Positions 44,981-53,242 of a stretch of 64,000 bases of DNA are shown here, piece after piece. The stretch's first letter is position 1, and the number at the start of each line of letters is the position of its first letter. The notes under the pieces are model-generated. The model was not told the DNA's origin. It ran no database searches and was given only the letters and a program-made list of their open reading frames with translations. The translations under genes and the position numbers were made by a program. This DNA comes from Micromonospora chokoriensis (lineage in GTDB: Bacteria; Actinomycetota; Actinomycetes; Mycobacteriales; Micromonosporaceae): positions 1-64,000 of the forward strand of contig NZ_JOAN01000016.1 of NCBI RefSeq assembly GCF_000718555.1. The letters are read 5' to 3'.

Positions 44981-45865
44981 ATGTGGGCCGACCGGTGTGA
45001 CCAACTCGCCCGATCGCGTCCCTTCGAGATCATCATCGTCGTGGTCATCCTCGCCAACGGGATCGTCCTCGGTCTGGAGACGTACGACGATCTGAGCCCG
45101 GCGGGCACGGCGCTGCACTGGCTGGAGCTGTTCTTCCGGGCCGTCTTCGTCGTCGAGATCGGCGTCCGACTGGCGGCGTACGGCAAGCGCCCACAGGACT
45201 TCTTCCGGCACGGCTGGAACGTCTTCGACTTCGTGGTGATCGCGGCGATCTTCATACCAGGCCTGCACGGCGACTCGGCGCTGCTGCGGGTCGTACGGGT
45301 CGCCCGCATGGTCCGCCTGGTGCGATTCTCGCCGGGTCTGCGGACCATCGTCTCCGCGCTATGGCGCAGCCTGCCGGGCGTCACCGGTTTCCTCGCCCTG
45401 GCCGTGGTGACGCTCTACGTGTACGGCATGGCCGGCTGGCTGATCTTCGGCACCAGGTATCCGGAGGAGTACGGCGACATCGGCCGATCGCTGCTGACGT
45501 TGTTCGTGCTGCTGTCGCTGGAGACGTTGCCGGACCTCATCGAGCAGGGCTTGGCGATCTCGCCGTGGACGCTGCTCTACTACGTCAGCTACGTGCTCAT
45601 CACCGTCAACCTGCTGCTCAACATCCTCATCGCGGTCATCGTCAACTCGATGGAGGAGGCCCGCCGGCTGGAGATGACCGAACGACTGGCTCCCGGGTAC
45701 GACGAGGACGGTGACGGCGTACCGGACGAGGTGGACCGCATCGCGCTCACCCAGCGGCTGGACGACCTGCGGGCGGTCATCGCCGAGTTGGAGCGGGAGC
45801 TGCGCATCGACCGGGAGGACGGGCGCAGCCGAACCCACCGGGACAACGCCCACGCCAGACGGTAA
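44981..45865 (+). CDS. Single-domain voltage-gated-type ion channel
   Basis: A 294-residue six-helix channel subunit. S4 (about 103-122) has the R-V-V-R-V-A-R-M-V-R-L-V-R spacing of a voltage sensor. The pore filter is L-S-L-E-T-L-P near 178-184, similar in position to T-L-E-S-W in NaChBac, so a sodium or calcium selective pore is plausible. S6 ends near 222. The cytoplasmic tail has D-E-D-G-D-G-V-P-D-E-V-D at 241-252, resembling a calcium-binding loop, followed by a short coiled coil (257-280). Confidence 0.85.
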   Translation: MWADRCDQLARSRPFEIIIVVVILANGIVLGLETYDDLSPAGTALHWLELFFRAVFVVEIGVRLAAYGKRPQDFFRHGWNVFDFVVIAAIFIPGLHGDSALLRVVRVARMVRLVRFSPGLRTIVSALWRSLPGVTGFLALAVVTLYVYGMAGWLIFGTRYPEEYGDIGRSLLTLFVLLSLETLPDLIEQGLAISPWTLLYYVSYVLITVNLLLNILIAVIVNSMEEARRLEMTERLAPGYDEDGDGVPDEVDRIALTQRLDDLRAVIAELERELRIDREDGRSRTHRDNAHARR

Positions 45866-45942
45866 TCCGACGCTCGCGCTGCGTCTTCGGATTCGGATAG
45901 TCTCGACGGCGGTCCCACCGGTCTGACTGAAGGGGCACGCGC

Positions 45943-47112
45943 ATGACGGCCACTGTCGACAATGCCCAGACCACCTCCGACTCCACGGACACGCTCGGCA
46001 CGGTGATCGACGACGTGATCCGCCCGCAGGCTCCGATCGTCGACCGGGACGGGGCCTTCCCCCGTCAGGGTGTCGACGCTCTCGCCGCAGCCGGTCTGCT
46101 CGGCCTGGCCTCCTCGACCGAGGTCGGCGGCGGTGGCCAGGGCATGCGGGCGGTCGCCGAGGTCGTCGAGCGGTTGGCCGGCGAGTGCGGGTCCACCGCG
46201 ATGGTGGTGCTCATGCACTACGCGGCGACCGCAGTCATCGAGGCGCACGGCCCACGCGACGTCCGCGCGGCCATCGCCGCCGGCGATCACCTCACCACCC
46301 TGGCGTTCTCCGAGTACGGCTCACGCAGCCACTTCTGGTCGCCGACCGGCACCGCGAGCGCCGCCGACGACGACACGGTCCGCCTTGACGCCCGCAAGAA
46401 CTGGGTCACCTCGGCCGGCGAGGCCAACAGCTATGTCTGGTCGAGCCTTCCGCTGGCCCGCGATGCCGGCCCGATGACGCTGTGGCTCGTACCGGCTGAC
46501 AGTGCCGGCCTGAGCGTGACCGGCGACTTCGACGGGCTGGGCCTGCGCGGCAACGGTTCTCGCCCGATGACCGCCGACGGCCTGCGGGTTTCGCCGGCGG
46601 CTCGGATGGCGGCCGACGGCGCCGGGCTCGACACCGCGCTCGGCGCGGCCCTGCCCTGGTTCCTGGTGCTCAACGCCGCGTTCTGCCTCGGGCTCGCCGC
46701 CAGCGCGGTGGCCGAGGCCGGCCGACATCTCACCAGGACAACTCTCACGCACACCGGCGCCGCCCTGCGCGACGCGCCCGTCACCCGACGCGACTTCGCC
46801 CGACTGATGATCCGCACCGACGCGCTGCGCGCCTTCCTGGGCGACACGCTCACCGCACTGGAGACCGGCCGGGACGACGCGATGCTGCGGGTGCTCCAGG
46901 TCAAGGCGCTCGCCGGCGAGACGGTCGCCGACGTGACCGATGGCGCGATGCAACTCTGCGGCGGCAGCGCGTTCCGTAAGGAGCTGGGCCTTGAGCGCCG
47001 ATTCCGGGACGCCCGCGCGGCCCGGGTGATGGCACCGACCACCGACGCGCTGCACGATTTCGTCGGTCGGGTCGCCACCGGGCTGCCCCTGCTCGACGAG
47101 GCCAACCGCTGA
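45943..47112 (+). CDS. Acyl-CoA dehydrogenase-like flavoprotein
   Basis: A 389-residue acyl-CoA dehydrogenase-fold protein: A-G-L-L-G-L near 50, F-S-E-Y-G-S-R-S-H-F near 126 where classic enzymes have the (S/T)E-P-x-x-G-S motif, and Q-L-C-G-G-S-A-F-R near 328. The classic catalytic Glu is not clear. These features suit a DszC/monooxygenase-like relative as well. Its TGA overlaps the ATG of the PhnD-like gene (ATGA). Confidence 0.8.
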   Translation: MTATVDNAQTTSDSTDTLGTVIDDVIRPQAPIVDRDGAFPRQGVDALAAAGLLGLASSTEVGGGGQGMRAVAEVVERLAGECGSTAMVVLMHYAATAVIEAHGPRDVRAAIAAGDHLTTLAFSEYGSRSHFWSPTGTASAADDDTVRLDARKNWVTSAGEANSYVWSSLPLARDAGPMTLWLVPADSAGLSVTGDFDGLGLRGNGSRPMTADGLRVSPAARMAADGAGLDTALGAALPWFLVLNAAFCLGLAASAVAEAGRHLTRTTLTHTGAALRDAPVTRRDFARLMIRTDALRAFLGDTLTALETGRDDAMLRVLQVKALAGETVADVTDGAMQLCGGSAFRKELGLERRFRDARAARVMAPTTDALHDFVGRVATGLPLLDEANR

Positions 47113-47957
47113 TGCCCACGCCAAGCGTCCTGATGGGCGCGGTCGCGTACGACCCCAAGGTGGTGACCATCTGGGAGGGCTTCCGCGCCTGGCTGCGCGG
47201 GCGGGGCCTGGATTTCGACTTCGTCCTCTACTCGCACTACGAGCGGCAGGTCGAGGATCTCGTGGCCGGGCGGATCGACGCGGCCTGGAACTCTCCCCTG
47301 GCCTGGTTGCGGGCCGAGCGACTGGCAGCGGCCAACGGCACGACCGTACGCGCGCTCACCATGCGCGACACCGACCAGGACCTCACCTCGATCGTGGTGG
47401 TTCGCGCCGACTCGTCGGTGCGCCAGATCGCGGACCTCGCCGGGCGAGTGGTCGCCGTCGGCGCGGTCGATAGTCCACAGGCGACGCTCATACCGCTGGG
47501 TCACCTCGCGGCGGCCGGGGTCAAGGCCGACGTACGCCGCTTCGACGTGGGTGTCGGCCTGCACGGCGACCACATCGGCGGCGAGCGCGACGCGGCCCGC
47601 GCCCTGGTGGCCGGGGAGGTCGACGCCGCCTGCATGATCGACGCCAACCACCTGGCGTTCGTCCAGGAGGGCACGTTACCGCCCGAGGGCACCCGGATCG
47701 TGGCGCAGACGGCACCCTACGACCACTGCAACATGACGGTCCGCGCGCCGGAGTCGGCCGGGGTCCAGCTCTTCGGCACCCTGCTGCTCGGCATGTCGTA
47801 CGCCGATCCACAGGTGCGTCCGCTGCTCGACCTGGAGGGGCTGACGGCCTGGAAGGACGGCCGCGCCACGGGGTACGACGCCCTGGCCGGGGCGGTCGAC
47901 GCGAGCGGCTTCTACTCCCCCGACGGGCGGGTGACGGCCACGGACTACCGGCCGTGA
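47112..47957 (+). CDS. PhnD-like substrate-binding protein without signal peptide
   Basis: A 281-residue protein of the phosphate/phosphonate-type periplasmic-binding fold: L-M-G-A-V-A-Y near the N terminus, V-E-D-L-V-A-G-R-I-D-A-A-W-N-S-P near 48-63, A-V-D-S-P-Q-A-T-L near 118 and I-D-A-N-H near 177. It begins directly with the fold and has no signal peptide or lipobox, so it should be cytoplasmic. It overlaps both neighbouring genes by start/stop fusion. Ligand unknown. Confidence 0.8.
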   Translation: MPTPSVLMGAVAYDPKVVTIWEGFRAWLRGRGLDFDFVLYSHYERQVEDLVAGRIDAAWNSPLAWLRAERLAAANGTTVRALTMRDTDQDLTSIVVVRADSSVRQIADLAGRVVAVGAVDSPQATLIPLGHLAAAGVKADVRRFDVGVGLHGDHIGGERDAARALVAGEVDAACMIDANHLAFVQEGTLPPEGTRIVAQTAPYDHCNMTVRAPESAGVQLFGTLLLGMSYADPQVRPLLDLEGLTAWKDGRATGYDALAGAVDASGFYSPDGRVTATDYRP

Positions 47958-49165
47958 GCACGGCACCGGTCGCCGAGGTCGACCTCGGTGGCCTGGGTTT
48001 CGGCCGGGGAGCGCACCTGCTCGTGCAACGCGCCCTGGCCGGGCTGCCACCCGGCGGCCGGTTGGCGGTCTCCGGCCGCGACCCGGCACTGCGCGTACAC
48101 CTGGCCGTCTGGTGTCGTCGCCGGGGCCATCGGGTCGAATGGCCGGATCGGGGCGACCGGAGCGACCTGGTCGCGGTGGTGGTCCGGGGCTCGGCGGATG
48201 ACGAGCGCTGGTTCGGCGCGGAGCGGGCCGGGCCAGCGCTCCCGTCGGCGCTCAGCAGCCGTCCGCCGGCACGGTGGGGGCTCGGCGCCCGGGGTGCGCT
48301 CCTCGAAGCCGGCGGCCCCGAGGCCCGGTTCGACCTGGACGACCGCGACCTGGTGTGGGCCGACATCGCCCCCCACCTGTACACGCAGGCTGCCGCGCGA
48401 CAGTGGGACCCGCAGACCGCGGTGCCGTGGGACGACTCTTTCGCGCTGCCGGCCGACGTCGAGGCCGCGGTGGTGCAGGTGATGACCTACCTGGTCGAGA
48501 ACGAGCAGGCCGCCCTCGTCGTGCCGGCCCGGTTCGTGGGGCGCATCCATCCGCACTTTCGCGAGGTGGTGCAGCTGCTCGCCGTGCAGATGGCCGACGA
48601 GGCCCGGCACATGGAGGTCTTCAGCCGGCGGGCGCTGCTGCGCGGCGCCGAGTTGGGCACGTCGTCGGCCGGAGGTCGGCAGTCGCTGTTCACGCTCGTC
48701 GCGGAGTCCGACTTCGCGTTGGCGTCGTTCCTGCTCTCCGTGCTCGGGGAGGGCAGCTTCGTCGATCTGTTGTCGTTCCTGCACGAGTTCGCCCCCGACC
48801 CGGTGACCCGCCGGATCTGTTGGCTCGCCATGCAGGACGAGCGTCGGCACGTGGTGTTCGGCATGGCACACCTGGAGCATCAGGCGCAGCTTGATCCGCT
48901 GCTGCGCGACCGGCTGCGGGCTGCCATCCACCGTCGCCACGACGCGCTCGTCGACACCGCCGGCCTCAACGCGGACGTCTTCGACTCGCTGGTGGTGCTC
49001 GCGGCGGGTGGTTGGCGCCCGGACGACGTGTCCGCCGGCTACGACCGGGTGCAGGCCCTGCAACACGCGATGGATCAGGGCCGCCAGCGCCGCCTGGTCC
49101 GGCTGGGTTTCCTGCCCGACGAGGCGGCGGCGCTCTCCGCCCTGCACACCCGCAACTTCATGTGA
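47954..49165 (+). CDS. TusA-like/ferritin-like di-iron fusion protein
   Basis: A 403-residue protein. The first 75 residues have a TusA/SirA-like pattern (P-P-G-G-R-L-A-V near 33, W-C-R-R-R-G-H-R-V near 54). Residues about 150-330 are a ferritin-like four-helix bundle with E-N-E-Q, D-E-A-R-H-M-E-V-F near 215, E-G-S-F-V-D and D-E-R-R-H-V-V-F near 296, the spacing of a di-iron oxygenase or oxidase. GTG at 47954 overlaps the PhnD-like stop (GTGA). Probably works with the acyl-CoA dehydrogenase and binding protein in one pathway. Confidence 0.75.
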   Translation: MSTAPVAEVDLGGLGFGRGAHLLVQRALAGLPPGGRLAVSGRDPALRVHLAVWCRRRGHRVEWPDRGDRSDLVAVVVRGSADDERWFGAERAGPALPSALSSRPPARWGLGARGALLEAGGPEARFDLDDRDLVWADIAPHLYTQAAARQWDPQTAVPWDDSFALPADVEAAVVQVMTYLVENEQAALVVPARFVGRIHPHFREVVQLLAVQMADEARHMEVFSRRALLRGAELGTSSAGGRQSLFTLVAESDFALASFLLSVLGEGSFVDLLSFLHEFAPDPVTRRICWLAMQDERRHVVFGMAHLEHQAQLDPLLRDRLRAAIHRRHDALVDTAGLNADVFDSLVVLAAGGWRPDDVSAGYDRVQALQHAMDQGRQRRLVRLGFLPDEAAALSALHTRNFM

Positions 49166-49167
49166 GC

Positions 49168-49201
49168 GACCCCCGCGCGTGCCGTGGCATGCGCGGGGGT
49201 C
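49168..49201 (+). terminator. Terminator of the three-gene operon
   Basis: GACCCCCGCGCGTGCC (49168-49183) pairs with 49186-49201 with a single G/T-type mismatch, right after the last stop codon. Confidence 0.85.
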
Positions 49202-49228
49202 GAGACATCACCTATCAGCGAGCACTGG

Positions 49229-49579
49229 TCACTGACCGAGCAGCGTCCGGATCTTCTGCGCGTAGCCGGCCACCGTAAAGTCGGGGCTGACGGAATCCAC
49301 CAGGATCAGGTCGTTGATGGTGTGGTTGACACGCAGCGGCAGGAGCGCCTGGTACTCGGGCGACCTGTACCAGGCCTTTGCGGTCTCCGCGTCCGGAAAC
49401 TCGATCAGGACGGCCGAGCCCTCCCAGGATCCCTCAACGACCTGCACCTCGGCGTCCAAGACGAGCCACTTGCCGCCGTACGCCTTGGTGGTGGCCTCCA
49501 CCTGCTCCAGGTACTGCAGAGACTCCTCGGTCGGCACTCCACCCGGGATGCGCAGGTGATTGATCAGGTACGTGCTCAT
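49229..49579 (-). CDS. DUF1330 domain protein
   Basis: A 116-residue ferredoxin-like-fold protein of the DUF1330 family (G-G-K-W-L-V-L-D near 35, V-L-I-E-F-P-D-A-E-T-A-K-A-W-Y near 57-71, Y-Q-A-L near 77). Function unknown; related to small-ligand-binding dimeric alpha-beta barrels. An operator shared with the upstream TetR gene lies 45 bases ahead of its start. Confidence 0.85.
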   Translation of the reverse strand: MSTYLINHLRIPGGVPTEESLQYLEQVEATTKAYGGKWLVLDAEVQVVEGSWEGSAVLIEFPDAETAKAWYRSPEYQALLPLRVNHTINDLILVDSVSPDFTVAGYAQKIRTLLGQ

Positions 49580-49623
49580 GTCTCACTCCTCAGTGCAGGT
49601 GCTCGGTTGCCCGGCCACATACG

Positions 49624-49638
49624 TACGACCGGTCGTCT
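49624..49638. promoter_or_regulatory. Candidate TetR operator ahead of the DUF1330 gene
   Basis: TACGACCGGTCGTCT; the core ACGACCGGTCGT (49625-49636) is a perfect 12-bp palindrome. The same 15 bases with one change occur at 50341-50355. Confidence 0.65.
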
Positions 49639-49701
49639 TATTTGGGATACGCGCGGGGACATCTGGAACCACACGTACCCGGGGGTCGGACCCGACCCTG
49701 A

Positions 49702-50292
49702 TCAGGTGAGGATCCGCCTCGTGGTGATCGAGAGGAACTCCTGAAGGGCGGCCGGGTCGCCGGATGCCTTCGCCCGTGCTGCCGCACCCTCGTAGCTGGA
49801 GACGACGAAGCCGGCGAGGTCATTGGCGGATTCGTCGCCGTGTAGTTCACCAGCGGCCCGCGCTTGCTCGATTGCCGTGGCGAGCACGGCGACCCAGCGG
49901 CCGAAGCCGGCGTCGACGGCGTTCCGCAGCACGTCGCTGTGCGCCGGGATCTCGGTGGCGAAGTTGCCGAGCAGGCAACCACGGTCACCCATGGTGTCGC
50001 CGAGGCCGGTGATGTAGCGGAGGTGCCTGGTGATCCGCTCGAGCGGTGTGCCGCCCTGCTTCTCGTCGAGCATCTCCAGCCCCATCGCCGCGGAGTATCT
50101 CGCCACCGAGTCGAGGGCGAGGTCCTCCTTGCTGGCGAAGTGGTTGTAGAAGGTGCCCTTCGGGGCCCCGGCGGCGGCGACGATGTCCTGGACGCTCGTG
50201 CCGTTGTAGCCCTTCAGGTGGAACAGGTCCAGCGCGGCGTCGGACAACCGCTGCCTAGTCCCGGCGGAGGCCGGCGACTTCGCTCGTGCCAT
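49702..50292 (-). CDS. TetR-family regulator
   Basis: A 196-residue regulator: A-A-L-D-L-F-H-L-K-G-Y-N-G-T-S-V-Q-D-I-V near 18-37 and A-P-K-G-T-F-Y-N-H-F-A-S-K-E near 43-56 define the HTH; the C-terminal domain matches the TetR_C_AcrR-like group with R-G-C-L-L-G-N-F. A palindromic site upstream is shared with the DUF1330 gene, so it probably represses both. Confidence 0.9.
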   Translation of the reverse strand: MARAKSPASAGTRQRLSDAALDLFHLKGYNGTSVQDIVAAAGAPKGTFYNHFASKEDLALDSVARYSAAMGLEMLDEKQGGTPLERITRHLRYITGLGDTMGDRGCLLGNFATEIPAHSDVLRNAVDAGFGRWVAVLATAIEQARAAGELHGDESANDLAGFVVSSYEGAAARAKASGDPAALQEFLSITTRRILT

Positions 50293-50340
50293 GTCGTGGC
50301 GCTCCTCTCGATCAGTTCGGCTGGCTGACATCCACCACGA

Positions 50341-50355
50341 TATGACCGGTCGTCT
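50341..50355. promoter_or_regulatory. Candidate TetR operator ahead of its own gene
   Basis: TATGACCGGTCGTCT, identical to 49624-49638 except one base, 49 bases upstream of the TetR start. Core palindrome GACCGGTC (50344-50351). Confidence 0.65.
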
Positions 50356-50406
50356 CGGAATGCCAGCAATGTGACCGCTGTCATTCCGCAGTACGGTGGA
50401 ACGGCC

Positions 50407-50760
50407 ATGAACAGGGATTCCAGCGCAGTCCGCGAGGAGTTGCTGCGGCTGCGCGAGCAGACCGAGGCTCAGGCCACCGCCTTGGACGGCGACCTGCGGA
50501 GCCTCTTTGAGGCGTCCCGGTCGTCCAACGCCGATGACGAACACGACCCCGAGGGCAGCACGATCGCCTTCGAACGCGCGCAGCTCACCGCCGTCCTGGA
50601 CGCCACCCGCCGACGCCTCGCCGAGCTGGACATCGCGCTGCGACGGGTCGACGACGGCAGCTACGGCGTGTGCGAACGGTGCTCCCGTCCGATTCCCGCC
50701 GAACGGCTCGTCGCCCGCCCGTCCGCCCGTACGTGTGTCGCCTGTGCCAGTCGACGGTGA
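50407..50760 (+). CDS. TraR/DksA-type zinc-finger protein
   Basis: A 117-residue protein: N-terminal coiled coil (L-R-L-R-E-Q-T-E-A-Q), the D-D-E-H-D-P-E-G-S turn, and a C-terminal C4 zinc finger Y-G-V-C-E-R-C-S-R-P-I-P and C-V-A-C (near 89-114). Binds RNA polymerase or related targets in this family. ATG 50407 starts at the coiled coil. Confidence 0.85.
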   Translation: MNRDSSAVREELLRLREQTEAQATALDGDLRSLFEASRSSNADDEHDPEGSTIAFERAQLTAVLDATRRRLAELDIALRRVDDGSYGVCERCSRPIPAERLVARPSARTCVACASRR

Positions 50761-50796
50761 CGGTGCCCACCGACCGTGAGGGCGGCGGGCACCGTC
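50759..50796. terminator. Bidirectional terminator
   Basis: GACGGTGCCC (50759-50768) and GGGCACCGTC (50787-50796) are perfect complements, spanning the TraR/DksA stop and ending 12 bases before the convergent flavoprotein gene's stop. Confidence 0.75.
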
Positions 50797-50807
50797 GTCA
50801 GCGGTGA

Positions 50808-52202
50808 TCAACTGCCGCAACAACCCCCTGCGGGCGCGGCATCGAGGGCGATAAGGCTGATTGGCGCGGACAGCAGCCCTCCGGAAATGCCCGTGGACAG
50901 TCCACGCGCCGTCGGCCCCGGCCCGCAGCAGTCGTCACCGCTCGCCGAGACGGCGGGGTCGCTGCTGCACACACCGGTTTCGGGCAGGTCGAGCTGCACG
51001 TCGCGGGCGGCGGCCCAGTCCCCGGCGAGCGCGGCGACGACGGAGCGGACCTGCTCGTAGCCGGTGGCCATGAGGAACGTCGGCGCCCGGCCGTAGGACT
51101 TCATGCCGACGGCGTAGTAGCCGCTCTCCGGGTGGGCGAGTTCGTCCACGCCATGTGGGGGCACGGTGCCGCAGGAGTGCTCGTTCGGGTCGATCAGCGG
51201 CGCCAGAGCGCGGGTGGCACCCAGCACCGGGTCCAGGTCCAGGCGCAGTTCGGCGGCGATGGAGTGGTCGGGCCGGAAGCCGGTGGCGGCGACGACGCGG
51301 TCGACGGTGATCGACTCGTCGGCGCCGTCGGCGTGCCGCACGACGACGCTCACCCGGCCGCCCGTTGGGGTGAGGGCATGCACGGAGAAGCCGGTGAGCA
51401 GCCGGATCCGTCCGGCGTCGACGTGCGCACGCAGGCGCGAGCCGAGCGCCCCCCGCGCCGGCAGGGCGTCAGCGGCCCCGCCGCCGTAGGTACGCGCTGG
51501 CGAGGCGGTCCGGATCGCCCAGGTCACCTCGGTGCCGGCCTCGACGGCGGCCAGCTCCGCCAGGGACAGCAGGGTGTTCGCGGCCGAGTGACCGGCCCCG
51601 ACGACAAGGGTGTGCCGGCCCACGAACCGGCCCCGGTCGGCACCGAGCACGTCCGGCAACGCGTGCTCCAGGTACGCCGCCACGTCGGCCTCACCCCGCG
51701 CGGGCAGGCCGGACGCGCCCAGGACGTTCGGCGTACGCCAGGTGCCGGAGGCGTCGATGACGGCGCGGGCGAGCAGTTCGTCGCCGTCGGCGAGGCGGAG
51801 CAGGAACGGTGTGGTGTCGCGTCCGGAGGTGCGCAGGCGGTCGAGGCCGAGGCGGCTGATCGCCTCGACGCGTGCCCGGTAGCGCAGGTGTGGCTTGAGC
51901 TGCGGCAGCTCGGCCAGGGGCTGGAGGTAGTCGCCGGCCAGCTCCGCGCCGGTGGGCAGGGCCTGCGGGTCGGGGGCGACCCAACCGGCCTCGTCGAGCA
52001 GCCGCCGGGCGGCCGGGTCGATGTTGTAGCGCCACGGCGAGAAGACGCGCACGTGCCCCCACTGGCGTACGGCGGCACCGGGGGCATCGCCGGCTTCGAG
52101 GACGGTGAAGGGCAGGCCGCGCTCGTGCAGGTGCGCGGCGGCGGCGAGACCGGTCGGGCCAGCGCCGATGACGACGATGGGGAGGTCGTCCAGAGCGTTC
52201 AT
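50808..52202 (-). CDS. FAD-dependent oxidoreductase of the arsenic island (ArsO-like)
   Basis: A 464-residue flavoprotein. V-V-I-G-A-G-P-T-G-L-A-A near 9-20 is the FAD fold, V-V-G-A-G-H-S-A-A-N near 197 the NADPH fold, and A-A-T-G-F-R-P-D near 308 the linking motif, as in flavin monooxygenases. The C-terminal tail carries D-D-C-C-G-P near 430 and ends G-G-C-C-G, cysteine pairs that could bind arsenite. GAGGAG lies upstream of the ATG. An arsenic-linked flavoprotein such as ArsO is inferred from context. Confidence 0.8.
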   Translation of the reverse strand: MNALDDLPIVVIGAGPTGLAAAAHLHERGLPFTVLEAGDAPGAAVRQWGHVRVFSPWRYNIDPAARRLLDEAGWVAPDPQALPTGAELAGDYLQPLAELPQLKPHLRYRARVEAISRLGLDRLRTSGRDTTPFLLRLADGDELLARAVIDASGTWRTPNVLGASGLPARGEADVAAYLEHALPDVLGADRGRFVGRHTLVVGAGHSAANTLLSLAELAAVEAGTEVTWAIRTASPARTYGGGAADALPARGALGSRLRAHVDAGRIRLLTGFSVHALTPTGGRVSVVVRHADGADESITVDRVVAATGFRPDHSIAAELRLDLDPVLGATRALAPLIDPNEHSCGTVPPHGVDELAHPESGYYAVGMKSYGRAPTFLMATGYEQVRSVVAALAGDWAAARDVQLDLPETGVCSSDPAVSASGDDCCGPGPTARGLSTGISGGLLSAPISLIALDAAPAGGCCGS

Positions 52203-52246
52203 CCTTGGCTCCTCGCTGTGGTGGCCCGTCTGAAGGGCCACGCTCG

Positions 52247-52744
52247 TCAGGTGACGGTGGGGCTACGGCGTTCCAGCAGGACGACGTCGCGCCAGCGGTT
52301 GTGGTGGCGGCCGACCCGCTCGCGTACGCCGATGACGCGGAACCCGGCGCGCTGGTGCAGCGTCAGGCTCGCGGTGTTCTCCGGGAAGATCCCGGACTGG
52401 ATGGTCCAGATGCCGGCGGTCTCGGTGGAGGCGATCAGCGTGTCCAGCAGCAGGCGGGCGACGCCGCGACCCTGGGCGGTTGGGTGCACGTAGACGGAGT
52501 GTTCGACCACACCGGCGTAGACCGGGCGGGTCGAGGTCGGCGAGACGGCGATCCAGCCGAGGACGGTGCCGTCGCGGTCGACGGCCGCGAAGCGGTGCGC
52601 GGCCAGGCGGGCAGCGTCGAATGCCGCCCAGGTCGGCGCGGTGATCTCGAAGCTGGCGTTGCCGGCGTCGAGACCGGCCTGGTAGATCGCCAGGATCCGG
52701 TCGGCGTCGGCGACGACCATCGGGCGCACGGTGATGTCGGCCAT
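52247..52744 (-). CDS. ArsN-type GNAT acetyltransferase
   Basis: A 165-residue GNAT enzyme resembling phosphinothricin acetyltransferases and ArsN1 (R-P-M-V-V-A-D-A near the N terminus, N-A-S-F-E near 31, E-H-S-V-Y-V-H-P-T-A-Q-G-R-G-V-A near 83-98 and F-P-E-N-T-A-S near 126). ArsN1 acetylates arsinothricin in other bacteria; glufosinate-like activity is the alternative. It is 45 bases downstream... in the same operon direction as the flavoprotein and divergent from the ArsR gene. Confidence 0.75.
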   Translation of the reverse strand: MADITVRPMVVADADRILAIYQAGLDAGNASFEITAPTWAAFDAARLAAHRFAAVDRDGTVLGWIAVSPTSTRPVYAGVVEHSVYVHPTAQGRGVARLLLDTLIASTETAGIWTIQSGIFPENTASLTLHQRAGFRVIGVRERVGRHHNRWRDVVLLERRSPTVT

Positions 52745-52785
52745 CAGCGGGTTCCCTTCCGGAAGAGATCAGAGACTGTCTTGAC

Positions 52786-52830
52786 GTCTGTCGAAACAGA
52801 CAGTTGCACACTGATTAGAGAAGTGTCAAC
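52786..52830. promoter_or_regulatory. Candidate ArsR operators in the divergent promoter
   Basis: GTCTGT-CGAA-ACAGAC (52786-52801) is a perfect inverted repeat, and GTTGCACACT...AGTGTCAAC (52803-52830) is a near-palindrome with one extra base. They lie between the ArsN-type gene and the ArsR gene and could be bound by ArsR. Confidence 0.6.
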
Positions 52831-52838
52831 CTAGAGCA

Positions 52839-53198
52839 ATGTCGAATCAAGCAGGTTCAGCCATGGACGTGTCGTGCTGCCCCTCGCTGACCGAGCAGCG
52901 CGTACCGGCCGAGGCCGCCGCGGTGCTCGCGCCCGCGTTCAAGGCCCTCGGCGACCCGGTACGGCTGCAGCTGATGTCGATGATCGCCTCCGCCGAGAGC
53001 GGCGAGATCTGCGTCTGCGACCTGACCCCCGCGTTCGACCTGACCGGCCCGACCATCTCGCACCACCTCAGGACGCTGCGCGAAGCGGGGCTCGTCGACG
53101 CCGAGCGCCGGGGCACCTGGGTCTACTACCGGGCCCGGCCGGCTCTGCTGGGCCAGCTCGCCGCCCTGCTCACCGTGGCACCGGAAGTCAACGCCTGA
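52839..53198 (+). CDS. arsR: ArsR-family arsenite-responsive repressor
   Basis: A 119-residue winged-helix repressor: F-K-A-L-G-D-P-V-R-L-Q-L-M near 34-46, I-C-V-C-D-L-T-P near 57-64 (CxC, the arsenite-binding pair of one ArsR class) and G-P-T-I-S-H-H-L-R-T-L as the recognition helix. It also has S-C-C near residue 13. Divergent from the ArsN/flavoprotein genes. Confidence 0.9.
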   Translation: MSNQAGSAMDVSCCPSLTEQRVPAEAAAVLAPAFKALGDPVRLQLMSMIASAESGEICVCDLTPAFDLTGPTISHHLRTLREAGLVDAERRGTWVYYRARPALLGQLAALLTVAPEVNA

Positions 53199-53222
53199 GC
53201 CGCGCTTGACAGGTACGCAATT

Positions 53223-53240
53223 ACTCAACCATAGTTGAGT
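53223..53240. promoter_or_regulatory. Operator of the ArsR-phosphatase gene
   Basis: ACTCAAC-CATA-GTTGAGT is a perfect 7-bp-arm palindrome, ending two bases before the ATG of the fusion gene. It differs from the operators ahead of the first arsR, implying a separate binding specificity. Confidence 0.7.
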
Positions 53241-53242
53241 CA

